A stretch of 64,000 nt of DNA from Coccinella septempunctata (GCF_907165205.1 NC_058195.1:18290001-18354000); one strand, 5' to 3'; counted from the stretch's first letter, positions 46,841-58,789 are shown. Notes: generated by a model not told the origin, from the sequence alone. Translations and numbers: made by a program.

Positions 46841-47992
46841 TTGATTCATTATCAATGGCTAGCCCTACACCATTGGTTGTTTAGAAACTGAATACCCATT
46901 ATTTTTGGATATGTTAGAGAGTCCATGCTTCGACTATATTCTAGGTACAGTAACTTTATCAAACAATGTTTGATAGTCACTGTAGTTCCTGGTTGTAGGT
47001 TGTTGATGAGAAAATTGTGTCATAATGAAATGGTACTTAAGAAACGGACCAAAACGAAAATAAGATTTGCATCCATTGTCCATTGTTCACATGATGAATG
47101 TTAATTCATCATCACTTCATATGCGAGTGACCCAGTGGAAAAGACATGAAAAAGAATCAGAAAGGTTTACAACGGCCCATACTGAGAAGATCAGAAACAC
47201 TATTTATTTAGTAGTATTTTTACATATTTCTACTTATAATGTAGATCTTATCGTGAATGGTTGATGGCTTCAGCGTAAATTCCATTCGAGAAGCATAGAC
47301 AAAAAATAGTTTTCATATTTTTCTATGCTAGAGCAAAAAATCTCGTTTTTTGCATCAACTAGGATATCGCATCACCAGAACATTGGCAATATCATGTATG
47401 TAATATCAAATCGGTAAACACTTTAGCGTTTCTGATTATCTCATTTGAACCGTGAATGTATGATGAAATTCAACCGTCACAATCCACAAATGTTTTTGAT
47501 GAAAAGGCCATAAGCGTATGGCTTTCTATGGTGTACGGCTACTGATTCATCGACTAGATCCTAGATCCTTATATTCTATGTTACATATAACATTTATTTT
47601 GAATTCTGCGGCAGAGGTTTGATCTTATGTATGAAATTGAGAAATAAAATGACGCATTCACATGTAGATCAGTTGCTGCTCTTGCTGATGAGGATACATC
47701 ATCACATTTCAGAGAATATTTGATCACCAACTTGGAAAATTTTTGAATACATATTGTATTTGGTATGTAAAGAGCTCTGTGATTTCTTTATGGAATTTTG
47801 TTAGGATTTATCATAAGCTGTTATTATTTTTCCTAATAAAACCAATTGAGTTTCAGCTTGTTTTGAATAAGGCTGTAGTTCATCAGAAGGAAACAGAAAA
47901 TTCTATGCATCAATTTATTTCGAAAAACTTGCGATCCTTAAACATCTATGGTTATACAAAATGTATTCCATAGACAAAATTCTATGATTCAT
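46841..47992. other. Prophenoloxidase 3' flank and intergenic DNA
   Basis: AT-rich DNA downstream of the minus-strand prophenoloxidase stop. Short frames (47067-47264, 47743-47973) have no protein character. Confidence 0.35.
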
Positions 47993-50740
47993 TCAGTTGT
48001 TGCTTCTGGGTCTGACGGTTCTGTTAGTGAACTGGATGACGACGTCTTGCACCCTCATGTTCGGAGTTAGGAACTGTTGAAGGGTTCTCACTCCTTCGCG
48101 TGGTGTCCTATCGAAGGGATAACCCATTGACCTACGATCGGGATACAGCCTGTCTTTCAAACCACAGAAAGAGAACGCATCGTTGCACGTTCCAGTGGTG
48201 TCTTGCTCGATCTAAAGTATGAGAATTAGAGTCGAACAGAGTGAAATAAATGTCTTCTCTCAACTTACGTGGTCGTTGGTATAGTTGGAGATCATGACGA
48301 AAAGTTGGCACTGGTAACCGTCAGCAGTACCTTTCGGTATTAGCATGTGGTGAGGCCACCCGCATCCGCAGAAATTGAATTGTGCCAGCTGGTCTCCTCC
48401 TTGAGGCCTGTTGGTGTCCCAGTCCCTGAACGATCTCTCGAAAGGAATAGTGACGGAAGATTGCATGGATGAACGCGTAATGGTGTTTTGTCCAGATCTC
48501 ACTGGAGAAGAGAATTTTACGTACAAGCTAATATAAAGTGAAACAATCAAAACTTACAGTTCACGGGGAACTTATCCAGCTCGATGAACATATTCTTCTG
48601 GTCTCTGAACAACCAAGGATTACCCCTCTCATCGAATTTGGGAGCCAGGAAAATCCTGCATGTTCCCATCCTGCTTCCCCCTTGGTTGTTCACGGTGATC
48701 CTGTAGTTGAATTCCTGGTGCTGCAGATGAGTGAATCTTACAAAAACTGGTCCTCTGGGCTGGAAGTCCATGCCCCTGGATAAGTCGACGTCTGACTGTT
48801 GCCAGAATGTGCTAATTCTGTTCGCGGGGGAGCCTTGAGATTGTATCTCGATGCTGTTGATTGTTACACCTTGGTAAGCGAGCTGGAAGGTATGGATTAG
48901 TATTAGGAGAAGAAAATCTAGGCGATTAAACACTTGTTATCACCTGATCTACTGGATACGAAGGGATTGTAGCCTTGAACTCCTGGAAGATGTCATCGAT
49001 GTGGGCGTGCCACCTGTAGAAGACAGGATCTCTCATGGCAGTGGTGGAATCTCCTATAACTCCGAAGCTTTCCTAGGATTGGGGAATGATTTAGATATCT
49101 CTTTCTATATCTACAAAAAAATATGGTTTGAGAACTAACTTACGAGATGTCTATGGTCAGGATCGTGAATGTAAGAAAGGAATATGTGTCCCATGTTGTG
49201 GTAGTCCCCGTAGAAAGTCCTGTTTGGCGAGAGAATACTTGATTCCATCATGTTACCCAAAATATCTATACCTTCATTTTCAGTCAGAGTCACCCGTTGG
49301 CCATTCTCCTAAAGATAGATATAAAAATATAAATCTAGTTTAACAGTTTGCCATCCAAAACTCACAGTTTCGACGTATCCCTGGTGGATTGCTGCGAAGA
49401 TCCTATCTCTCCACCTCTCCATATCGTCGATGTCCTGGTGGATTTGATCAACCTCTCGGTTCAAATTGCTGATGGTCTGGTTGGCCACCCTGGCTGGATA
49501 GCTTCTGCTGGCGACCAAACTGTCAAGTTTAGGGAAATAAGCTTCCTTGATGGGTTCCCTAAGGTTCAGCAGACGTTCCGTGCGTTTTAGGTAGTTGCAA
49601 AGACGTTCGAAGTTGTACCTGCAAAGCGCGAAACGATTGATGAATTTGAGGAGTTGATATTATTTGATCGATGATACCTTGCTATTATCTGTTGGTGCAT
49701 GTAGAAAAACAATTCACCCCTTCTGTTCTTGTTTACGACGTCTCTAGGTCCATCAAAGGGATAAACCAAGTGCCAGTGCCAATGGTGGAGGTTGATGCCT
49801 AGATCTTCTCGGAAGTAAGCGACGCGATGCTCTTCTTCTAAGTCTGACGCAGTGTAGTCCCGAGGTATCTCGATAGGTGTCTTGAAAAGAATACTTGGCG
49901 TTACTTTTGTGTGGGCAATTCATCCAATTTTACTCACCCTAGATCCATCTGGTACGATAGTAGCTTCTTCACGAGCTCTGGTAAATACGGAACTGTCGAC
50001 GTATTTGTCTGGGAAAGAATGGATGATGGATGGTAGATCCAGGTCTCTGGTGTCTTCACGATGCAAAAGACAAACCGATAGACAGTAGTTGAATAAGTAA
50101 GGGTTTACGTTATCCCTGGCGTAGACGCAGCAAGCAAGAAGGTCATCCACGTTCCTCATACCTATCGCGAATTGGTTATAAATATATGCTTGTAGGGTTG
50201 CGTTCACAAACTTACTCAGAGCAAGCTAGTAAGCTCTGATTACTCGAAGCGTTCACAAACGTACTTTTAGTTCCTCAGAGTATGCTCTCTAAGCATTGAC
50301 CATACTCATACTCTACTCTCGGAGTAAGTTTATGAACACACCCTATGAGATCACATGTTTTCTCACCCAAGAAGATGTTGATGAGTTTCGCTGCCAATCT
50401 CCGGTGCTTTGGGATAAAGAGCGAGAAGTTTTCATGTCGACCAATGGATGTTATATCGCCCAAGTTTGGCAAAGAGATATTTTTAACGTCAATTTCCTCC
50501 CCAGCTTCTTCTCCAAAACGGCTCTGGAGGGCGACCCCCAAGGGCTTGTATCTATCAGACTAAAACAAACACAAAATAATTCAAAGACCCATAACATGAG
50601 TATTTTTTGTTGTAACTCACAAGATAGTTGTTGGGCACTTTGAAGACTGATTTCTTGTCACCTTTAGCCACGAAAACGGGCTCTTGGGGACGATCATAAA
50701 GAAGAAGCAGGTGGTTTTTGGAGTTAGAGGCAGAAGACAT
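47993..50740 (-). CDS. PPO: Prophenoloxidase (type-3 copper enzyme zymogen)
   Basis: Ten coding exons on the minus strand: 50621-50740, 50367-50559, 49938-50161, 49678-49880, 49366-49618, 49144-49308, 48944-49072, 48558-48882, 48269-48501 and 47993-48211, giving 687 residues, normal for the family. There is no signal peptide, as in other insect PPOs. The activation site Arg54-Phe55 lies in LQSRFGEEAG. Copper A is HHWHWHLVYPF (ligands probably His212 and His216) with His241 in FFYMHQQ; copper B is DYHNMGHIF (His368, His372) with His408 in YRWHAHID. GCGWPHH (583-589) is the thiol-ester-like motif. PPO is activated by clip proteases and oxidises phenols to quinones in melanisation and wound or immune response. 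Intron 2 consists mostly of a MITE. The gene is intact. Confidence 0.97.
50195..50343. mobile_element. MITE family 1 copy B, inside prophenoloxidase intron 2
   Basis: GGGTTGCGTTCACAAACTTA at the left; the reverse complement of the right end is GGGTGTGTTCATAAACTTAC. TA lies on both sides (50193-50194, 50344-50345). It is 149 bp against 119 bp in copy A because of an internal partial duplication of the GCGTTCACAAACGTACT text. Without it, intron 2 would be about 54 bp. Confidence 0.8.
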
Positions 50741-51120
50741 GGTTGACGGCTGAAGAAACATTAAATTCAAGTTAGACAATGTGAAATTCAATTTTGACTC
50801 AAGAAAAGTTGGCTTACCTATACTTTCTTCGACTTGTCAAGGAAAAGTGGAAGAGCGGAATGAATAAGAAGTGGATTTGGGCCGGTTTTATGTGAAAATT
50901 TTTGGGGATCGCGTATCTGCGGCGGTTTTGATATCGCCTAATTTGAAGGATCACACTAATTTCGTGGTTTCCTATTTTCATTACTGAGAGGTGAAAGATA
51001 ATGAGGAGATAGTGAAATTTTGTTTTGTCTGGATAAGAGCATCCTGTTTTCAAATTTTGAGCACGATTCATTCTATCAGCGTTTCTGTAAAATTGGCAGG
51101 ATGAAACATTCGTGATTCAG
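50741..51120 (-). promoter_or_regulatory. Prophenoloxidase leader with a 5' untranslated intron, and promoter region
   Basis: On the minus strand TGTTTCTTCAG ends at 50752, just before CCGTCAACC-ATG, and a donor (AGTATAG|GTAAGCC) lies near 50819, indicating a small intron in the leader. Upstream, ACATAAAACCGG near 50885 could serve as a TATA-like box and ATCCCCAAAAATTTT as a weak NF-kB-like site. Both are guesses from short matches. Confidence 0.4.
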
Positions 51121-52177
51121 TGAACACAAACAAAATTTTGTAATTTGAAAGTGAATATTCCTTGCTGAAAGTCTGGTGATGGTCCCCTTAAAGGTATAAT
51201 ACATTTTTTTTATTTCTTCTGTTTTTTATTTAATTAGTTTTCTGATGTACTTGAATTCGATGTAATTTTGAAGGGAACATTTCTTCATTGTACCTTATGC
51301 GACATTCGAAACGAGAACGAATCGTTAAAATTTCCAGATGCTCTAATAGATCAGATGGCTCAATTCTTAAGGAGCAAAAGGCGAAATTTTTTTGGTTGGA
51401 CTGTGGTTAAACCTCGATTTTCAAGGCGTGCTCAATAGTAAATTCGTGTGCACTCTATTGGTCCTCCTAAGAATTAAACTTAAAACTCACTTTTTTTTAT
51501 CTCGGAGAAGGTAAAATAAATATTTGCTGTCTTTAACTTAATAACTATTTACTATTATATAAAATATCTATACAGTTTTATACTTAAATTGGTTAATTAT
51601 CCTTTCAATATTGATTTTACAACTGGTAGAGTAGCTCAGTTAAACCGGTTGAGAATTCATTCATCTTCATTTTTCAGGATATTAAGTGTATATTAAATTA
51701 AATTCTAAAAATAGCTATATGTGATGCTATTAAGGCACCAATGACGTAATGCACTTTATGATTCCGATAAATGCATTCTACGAAATTATCTTTCACAATA
51801 ACAAATTGAACAAATATAGTACCATAAAAAAAACACTTTTGCGAAATAGGTCATCTGAGAATGTAGTACCCGTTTGCAGATTTTCCTTATTCGGAATGCC
51901 GCTTCATGGGGGATTTTAATTGGTATCCGAGAATAAAATAACATGAAAAAATATTCAAAATTTGTAAGTCGTCCTTGAATATTTGTTCATAATTTGTTAT
52001 CAAAGAAAGCCAAATGATTCCTACCATAAACATTTCATTCAGTACAAATATGAACCGAGCTACCCATGTTTATCATCGGTTAATTATACATGGTAGGGGT
52101 GGCAAACAAATAATGGTTTGATGGAAATTAAATAATGATATGTTGACTTATATTTGATCTCATTTTGAATGGTGATG
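51121..52177. other. Prophenoloxidase upstream / SZRD1 downstream region
   Basis: AT-rich DNA upstream of PPO and downstream of the SZRD1 stop (minus strand). It presumably holds the SZRD1 3' untranslated region. No coding exon or repeat pair recognised. Confidence 0.35.
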
Positions 52178-52889
52178 CTATCTACGTATCTTGAAGCCAC
52201 TGGTTCCATCTGGCCCTTTAGGCTGTCGTATCACATCAACTAGTTCTTCTGTTTTTTGTTTATTTATTATACTAAATCTGAAATGATTATTCAAGATAAC
52301 ATTGAAAAATTTCTGGAATGAAAAATTACCTTTCCTCATTTTTAGCGGAGCTTGCTTCTCCTAATATCCTTAATCTTGCTTCTGCATATTCTTGTTCTCT
52401 TTGTTGCAAAGTTTTTTTAGGTTGGAACACTTTAGAATCACAGCTGAGTTGTACAGTTTTTACAGGTCTTTTTAAAATTTTAACTGTGGGTTCAGGAGGC
52501 GTAGATCTGTGTGCATCATCACCTGTTATTGTTATACGGACAGGCTTTTTTGAGGAACAAGGTGCAATACCATTACTACAATAAGAAAAGTATTTTCACA
52601 GATTCAGTTGATGAGTTCTCTGTTTTCTTACCTTCTTCCGCTCACTCTATTGTTTGGCTCTAGTAATTTCTGAAAGTTTTGCTCCAAAACCTGGAAAATA
52701 TAATTATGAAAGATAAAAAACTAACCTATAAAATTTCATTTGAATAATTTTCTAGTCACAAGAAATTGATTTGAGGGATTTTGGTTGGGACCACTGATAT
52801 GGCATTTTTAGAGGTATAAAAGTTCAAATTACTTCTGTATCCAATTCTTCCCAACTATCTAACAGTTGTAAATCTTGATTGGAGGCCAT
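52178..52889 (-). CDS. SZRD1: SZRD1, SUZ RNA-binding domain-containing protein
   Basis: Four exons on the minus strand, 52833-52889, 52632-52690, 52330-52575 and 52178-52277, give 153 residues, the usual length (human 152). Features in order: acidic start with DSWEELDTE (family: ESWEE), LEQNFQKLLEP, VRITITGDD, TVKILKRP (SUZ-type basic motif), KKTLQQREQEYAEARLRILG (the SUZ domain core), and the diagnostic C-terminus DVIRQPKGPDGTSGF-KIRR. The SUZ motif binds RNA in other proteins; the cellular role of SZRD1 is poorly defined. Intron phases 0, 2 and 2 are consistent at each junction. The gene is compact (712 bp). Secure. Confidence 0.95.
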
Positions 52890-53819
52890 GTTACGTTGGG
52901 AAAAAGGGCCATTGGAAATGCCATGATCATATGTAAATGGTGCCAAATGTCAATTGTTGTCAAATTTTTTGTAGACAAAAACATAGAAGCATTTTTTGTA
53001 ATAACCTAATCAACTTTCTACGGTCTTTGAATATAAAGAGAAATTTGAAGTAATCACCATTTTAGCCACCTTCCAATAGTTATCAACTGAGTCTGAGTCT
53101 CTGAGTTTCTTCAAAGTTTGAACATCTTGTGCAGCTTTCGAGTGATGTTAGAGGTTATGTTGTAATTATTCTGTGATTTATTTTTGCCTCATCTTTCTGT
53201 GCAGTCGTCATAGACCTAATAATTTATTTAGGGCTTTTCAGTTATATTAGTGTTCTGACTGTTCTGTGTTGACAGTCATAGACAAACTTCACGGTTCACG
53301 GTATTTTGATGTGGAGGAGGTTAAAAACCCTTCCACTTTTCATGTTGATAAAAGATAATGAGAAATTTTGAAAATGACGCTAAAATTGTGGATCAACAGT
53401 GGAAATTGTATTAGTTGATTTGAGGGTTTGTGTACGGACCTGAACATTTGACGTATTGACTGCGATTTACAACTTTTAGAAATGGTACATCTTAGACTTG
53501 GAAAATGGTATGTTAAGTATTTTATTTATAATTTTATCACTGTGCGTAGGATATCCGGTCAAAATTTTATCATGAAAACTATTTCCAATTGAAATTCTTC
53601 GTCAGTATGTCCATTTGCTTTGAAAAATGTACATACTCAATTTTGGATGGTTCTAACAAGAACTGAAATCACCTTCTTTTCATTTGATATTTGTAGCATC
53701 TTTTAAGTTCATAGTTGGGCACTGTTAATCCAGAAGTATGAAATAGAATGAAAATTCGTTTTATCCTTTTATTAATTAATTCTTACAGGCCAATTAATAT
53801 ACTCAGGAAATAAACCATT
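52890..53819. other. Intergenic region between SZRD1 and the aldo-keto reductase
   Basis: Contains the SZRD1 leader and promoter next to 52889 and the 3' flank of the aldo-keto reductase near 53819. No other gene recognised. Confidence 0.35.
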
Positions 53820-56800
53820 TTATAGTTGAAATAATTTTTCTCCATCCACAGTGAGTCTTTGCCTGAATGGATAATCAGGATGCTTCTCTACACCTTTGAA
53901 AAACAGAAAATCAAAGATTCTTCCTTTTTCCCCCTTATCCAATTTATTCATTAGTTGCATATCATCTTCTATTAGTTCAAAATTAAAAATGTCTATATTA
54001 TCTTTGATCCGTTTTGGGTTCAAGCTTTTAGGTATTACAACAATCCCTTTCTGTACAATATGTCTCAACAGTATTTGACCAGGGGTCTTTGCATACTTCT
54101 CTGATAGCTTTTTAGCAATAGGATGACCAAGAATATCAGGGAATTCTTCCAATTTATAGTTATACTTTGTACTGAAATGTTGGTTTGCTCCAGGGCTGCC
54201 CAACGGTGAATATGCAGTTACAGTAACACCTAGTTGCTTGCATCGATCTATCAATTCTGGTTGTTGTAGATACGCATGATGTTCTATCTGCAGTACAGCA
54301 GGTTTGATCTTGCAAGATAAGCAAATTTTTTCTATTTGTGCTATGTTGAAATTTGACAATCCTATAGATCTCACTCTTCCTTCTTCTACCTAGAAAGAGG
54401 TGAAAATGTTTTTTGACTAATATCTCTCAATGAGTTCTGTGCTGATTTGAATGTTATTCTAACTTCTTTGAAAGAGTTGAACTGGGATTTCGAGCACAAA
54501 TAAACGTTCGTCCAAAGGTTAACTCTCCTCGTCCTCTTTGGTTTTTTACTGTGAAGTATCTGATAGCTTTTTCTATTGGTAAAACTAGTGCAGTGCGAGT
54601 GCATATCTTGATGTCACTACAATCATTTCAAAAGATCTGAAGCTAGTTCTACCAATTGAATTCGCTGTAAAAAAAACTTATGAGTAAAACTGGTGCGCCC
54701 TTCCAGTGAGTTTCAATAGCCACGAGTGCCGCGAGTGCGGCCAACATAAGTGAAGAGAGAGATGGAGCTAGTATGGGCAAGAAAACGTTCCTTAGAACGC
54801 CTTAGCGCTAAGCGCATACGATTTATTTCGATTTTTTTTTATATAGGTAAAATTAGAAATGAAATTTGCTTGGAAATATTTCGATAATTGATTATAAACA
54901 TAATTCTTTTAATTTATTGATTTGAAATGAAAAATTCAACTATGATATAATAAATCGATTAATACATTCGAAGTTACTTTACCTGTGAAATTTCTCTTTA
55001 TCTGTCTTTTCAACTCATTGCACTCTACGAGGACACCATTATTACTTTTATAATAGAAAAAGGAAACGACATTCAAAGTTTATCTAAAATTGATGAGAAA
55101 ATTCTGAAAATTTCGACAAACACAAAGTGCAAACGAATGTTTTGCCCATACTAGCTCTATCTTATTTCGGCCGCACCCCCTCTCTCTCTACGCCGTGTCC
55201 ATGTGTTTAATATGTCTATGCTTAAAACAGAGCAATAACTTCAAGATATCCTAATTCATATTTGATGTTCTGTGATCAGCACTAGTTTTACCATAGGAGT
55301 ATTTTTTCTATGATTGGGTAAACATCTGTGTTTAATATGTCTATGATATAAACTATTGCAACCATATATATACATAGGTAATAAAACATAGATATAGGGA
55401 ATGGACTGAGCATTCCCAATCTACAGTAAAAATGAGAGAAAAATGCGAAAGAGACTACCGAACATGCGGCCAGTTGTTGTCTTTTACTAGAATTTGGATT
55501 TGTCCACACTCACGTCTACGTCCATAGAAAAGAGACAAGTATTGGCCGCATCATAGCTTCCTCTCTTTCTACAGAGCAAACACTTTCATGCGGGTATAGC
55601 TCAGTCCATTCTCTATGTCATTGTTACTATAATAACGGACTTGACATGTTTCCAGAAGTGGTGCTTAGCTTACAAAATATATTTTCTAAAAAAATAAAAT
55701 AATAAAGGAATATGACAACATTTGTGAAATATAAGATTATCAATGCAATTCGGAAAACATCTCTATTAGGGTGACCGGCCACCGACTACGAAGTTGATCG
55801 TTTTCAATGCAAGCCTCTGACGTAGCTTGTTATTTAGCATTGAAAACGCTCAGCTTCGCTCCTTAGAACATAGATACATGGAATGGAAAATAAACATTCC
55901 AAAGACTGGAGTGAGATAGTTGCTTAGTGTCGCCAATCACAATTGAGACAGTTGATTCGGACATCATTGGCGCATCAATTTTCAATAAGAATAGACAGGA
56001 TGCATGTGAATTTTTCAATAAAACGCCACTGCCTTAGTGTCGCTCTAGACAGAGAAATATCGAATGTGTGGACTACAAACAATTCATTCGTAGCACTGAA
56101 TGGCCATACCATGTATCTATGTTCTAAGCTTGGCTCAACTTCGCATTCGGTGGCCGGTCACCCTGACACTAGTTATTTGATTATGAAGTTTTCTATCAAA
56201 AATTAATTTGCATTTGAGTTCATCTGGAAACCGTATGGCAGCACTATCTAAGACTGAGTACTTCGTTTGAACCATGAATTATTTTTGATAGGTGTATGGA
56301 TTATTCAGATAGAACATGTAATGTTTCATTATCTTTGGTTCAACAATTGGTAACTTAAAAATTTGAGAATTTAAACCAGTTGGTGTTTCTGCATGACCAA
56401 TTTACTAATAGCACTTTTTATAGGTATACTTTCATTATCAGGAAAAATTCAGTCGATGCGATGACGTTTTCGTATTCAACAACAAGAAATTCGTTGTAAT
56501 TGCTAATTTAAATTAAAAGGTACGAAAAACGTATTGGCGATAAGTAAGAATAATAGCGGAAATAGAGTAGATAACATTCCGGTGAAATTACGGAGCGCAA
56601 TTCTGTACGGCCGATGCATAGCTTGAAATCAGCTTTTTGCGATTAATTTCAACTATTGATAATATTGAAGTGGCGAAAGTAGTATTAAATTTCGAAGATA
56701 TGTAAGAGCAGTGGTACCACTATAAATCGACAATCTATCGACTACTTATCGATGTCGAATTCGATACGGCGTTGTCGGCAATCTAATTATACCCTACAGT

Positions 56801-57863
56801 TTTGTATTAACAAAATGTTCGAAGAGCGGAAATCGCTCATCTCTGGTACAAATTTTCACCTACTCGACTTACAGATAGAGAAGGAAAAAATGGGAAAAGG
56901 GGTTAACTGTCGAGTCGTGAGCTTCAAAAATTGTAACGACAGTTGATATTTTTTGGTACGAAAAGTCGAAAAATAATCCAGTTCTGTGATCATATCATCG
57001 AGATGTTAAACTGACCATGACGGTTGAAGGAACTTCTGCTGGATTTCTGTACGTAGTTTCTAATTTCGAGATGTTTCAATAACATTGGCAAGTGTGATTT
57101 TTTCTTCTATTTTTGGTGCTGAGTGCCATACAGTGACAGAGTATTTGACGATGAGTTTGTTCTTGAGTTTTATGGGAGCAGAGAATTATAAGAAAAAGGG
57201 TGCTGATAGCCAAGAGTTTCCTTCGAGGTTTTCTTGCCTTGTATTGGATTTCAGTGAATCTGCGAATAGTGGATAATCCCGAAATTTGAGTTTCAGAACA
57301 CTTTTGAATATTCAACTAGATTTCAAGAGATTTCACCGGAGTTTAAGTTGTGATTTTTTTTATCTATTCATTCGATGATTTAAGATCAAATCCTTGTGGA
57401 ACATAAATTATACCTGTGTTTCCATCTTGGACCAAGTGCCTATAATATCGTTATGAACGTCAAGTTGTATCGTTCCGTCTTCGTTGGTCAACGGCGCATG
57501 CGTATCCGGGTGTCCCATTAAACTGAACGGCATGTGGACGAGATACAGGTCAACGTAACTCGTTTGCAGCCTGTCCAGCGACATTCGCAGGTATCTCTCC
57601 ACGTCCCTGGGTCTGTTGCCCACGTTCGGTAGTTTGGTGGTGATGAACAACTCCTCCCTCTTCAACCTGCCCTCTTCGATCCATTTTTGGATCACCCTAC
57701 CGATGGGTTCTTCGGTGTTGTAGTTGAACGCCGTGTCTATGTGCCTGTAGCCCTCCTGCAGGGCCGTATTGACGGCCCTTTCTATCTCATCCGCTTGGGC
57801 CCTCCAGGTGCCGAGGCCCACTAAGGGCATCTCTTGGCCCGAATTGAGTTTGATCGTCTTCAT
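53820..57863 (-). CDS. Aldo-keto reductase (AKR1-like)
   Basis: Two exons on the minus strand, 57414-57863 and 53820-54389, join at phase 0 to 339 residues in a TIM-barrel NADPH-dependent reductase. Catalytic tetrad: Asp43 and Tyr48 in YRHIDTAFNYNTE, Lys77 in FITTKLPN, His110 in DLYLVHMPF. Further marks are MPLVGLGTWRA, RVRSIGLSNFN, AYSPLGSPG, and the cofactor-binding IVVIPKSLNPKRIKDN. The likely activity is reduction of aldehydes, sugars or carbonyls; the substrate cannot be assigned. An acceptor (CACTAG|GC) lies directly before the ATG, so the leader is spliced. A candidate upstream exon ending ATGG|GTAAGT at 58920 would join as ATG-GGC-ATG, adding Met-Gly. Exon 1 is markedly more GC-rich in codon use than exon 2. 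The 3,024-bp intron holds several MITEs. Confidence 0.94.
54577..55297. mobile_element. ~0.72-kb inverted-repeat element in the reductase intron
   Basis: Ends TGGTAAAACTAGTGC and the mirror GCACTAGTTTTACCA. Internal inverted pairs include GATGGAGCTAGTATGGGCAA against TTGCCCATACTAGCTCTATC. Non-coding; the target duplication is not clear. Confidence 0.6.
55385..55619. mobile_element. MITE family 2 copy C
   Basis: AACATAGATATAGGGAATGG and ACTGAGCA at the left, TGCTCAGTCCATTCTCTATG-like text mirrored at the right. Shares CTTTTACTAGAATTTGGATT with the other family-2 copies. About 235 bp. Confidence 0.7.
55768..56164. mobile_element. Inverted-repeat element interrupted by a family-3 MITE
   Basis: Ends AGGGTGACCGGCCACCGA and the perfect reverse complement (TCGGTGGCCGGTCACCCT), followed by related subterminal text ending GCGAAGTTGAGCC. 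The internal hairpin GTTTTCAATGC / GCATTGAAAAC is intact. The element is split by the insertion at 55862-56128; without it the host would be about 130 bp. Confidence 0.75.
55862..56128. mobile_element. MITE family 3 copy B, nested
   Basis: Ends CTTAGAACATAGATACATGG and its reverse complement, about 267 bp. Interior text matches 42823-43085 (GTGTCGCCAATCACAATTGA, CGCCACTGCCTTAGTGTCGC). Confidence 0.78.
56165..57413. other. Remainder of the reductase intron; no feature assigned
   Basis: Non-coding AT-rich intronic sequence. Short frames at 56752-56946 and 57076-57315 show no domain. A structured or repeated origin is possible but not visible. Confidence 0.3.
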
Positions 57864-58662
57864 GCCTAGTGAATAAAAGAAATATCTGACGGGGTTTATA
57901 AAGCACTTTTAAATGTTATTGGTACCGAAAGAAGACGTTTGAAAGAAGGAAGCCTCACCAGAAGGATATATTTAAACTGTCAGTTTGTAAGTAATACGTA
58001 AGTTTGGACATCTGGTAGTAACATAACTTTCAAGGATTAGTATCTCATTTCTGGAAATGTTTGATTTACTTCTTCAATTAAAAGAAATCCACAGATGGTC
58101 CGCATAGATTGCTTGTAGAAGAATGAGCTCAGTGAATTTGAAAACGAACAAAATCGTGTAAGACCGATACGGAATTGGAATTTAAAGAATTGAAATCAAA
58201 TGGATTCTAATGGATCAAAACGAAATCTTTCGAACTCAGTTCATTCAGTTGATGACCGTCTGAATAAACGGAGATGAAAAGATTCTGTCTTGCTCCATTT
58301 GCAGTGTTAATTTTGAAACCCTTCTTCGATTATCTAAGAACAAACAATAAATGGGAATAATGAGATTGTTCTCGACGTCTATCACGTGATAAACGGATTA
58401 TTCTTGATTCATGAAAGATGAATATCATCTTTTCGCTCGCGTGAAAAATGATTGAAACATGAGGTACTCATGTTTGCTATTGATTTAAATTGACTGAGGC
58501 GAAGAATTATTTGATGAAATTGTGAGGAGATAACACAACTCAGTTTATATGTTACATATTTTCCAAATTTACGATAATAATTTATATTGAATTAATGTGT
58601 TCTTGATGAAAATCTATCATTAAAGTAGAAACTGAATTACGTAATTTTCACTAGGATGAGTT
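57864..58662. other. Upstream intronic/leader region of the aldo-keto reductase
   Basis: If the upstream leader exon at 58920-59071 is real, this is the reductase's first (5' untranslated) intron. No exon, RNA gene or repeat pair seen. Confidence 0.3.
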
Positions 58663-58789
58663 CTAACCAATACACGTGTTTCGCTATCAACATAGCATCA
58701 TCAGGTGGTTGAAGGTAACCTCCATACAAAACTTCATCTTGAACCACCTGAAGATACTATTCTGATAGCGAAACACTTGTAGTGGTTAG
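58663..58789. ncRNA. Inverted pair of hammerhead-like motifs
   Basis: A 47-bp inverted repeat (CTAACCAATACACGTGTTTC ... AGGTGGTT and its mirror) carries the same core on both strands. On the plus strand: CTGAAGA (58748-58754), a TACTATTCTGATAGC stem-loop, and GAAA (58770-58773). On the minus strand: CTGATGA (58698-58704), TGCTATGTTGATAGC, and GAAA (58679-58682) followed by the palindrome CACGTG. CUGANGA, stem II, then GAAA is the hammerhead ribozyme core, and paired copies occur at the ends of Penelope-like retroelements. One unpaired U follows the first core box, so activity is uncertain. Confidence 0.4.
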
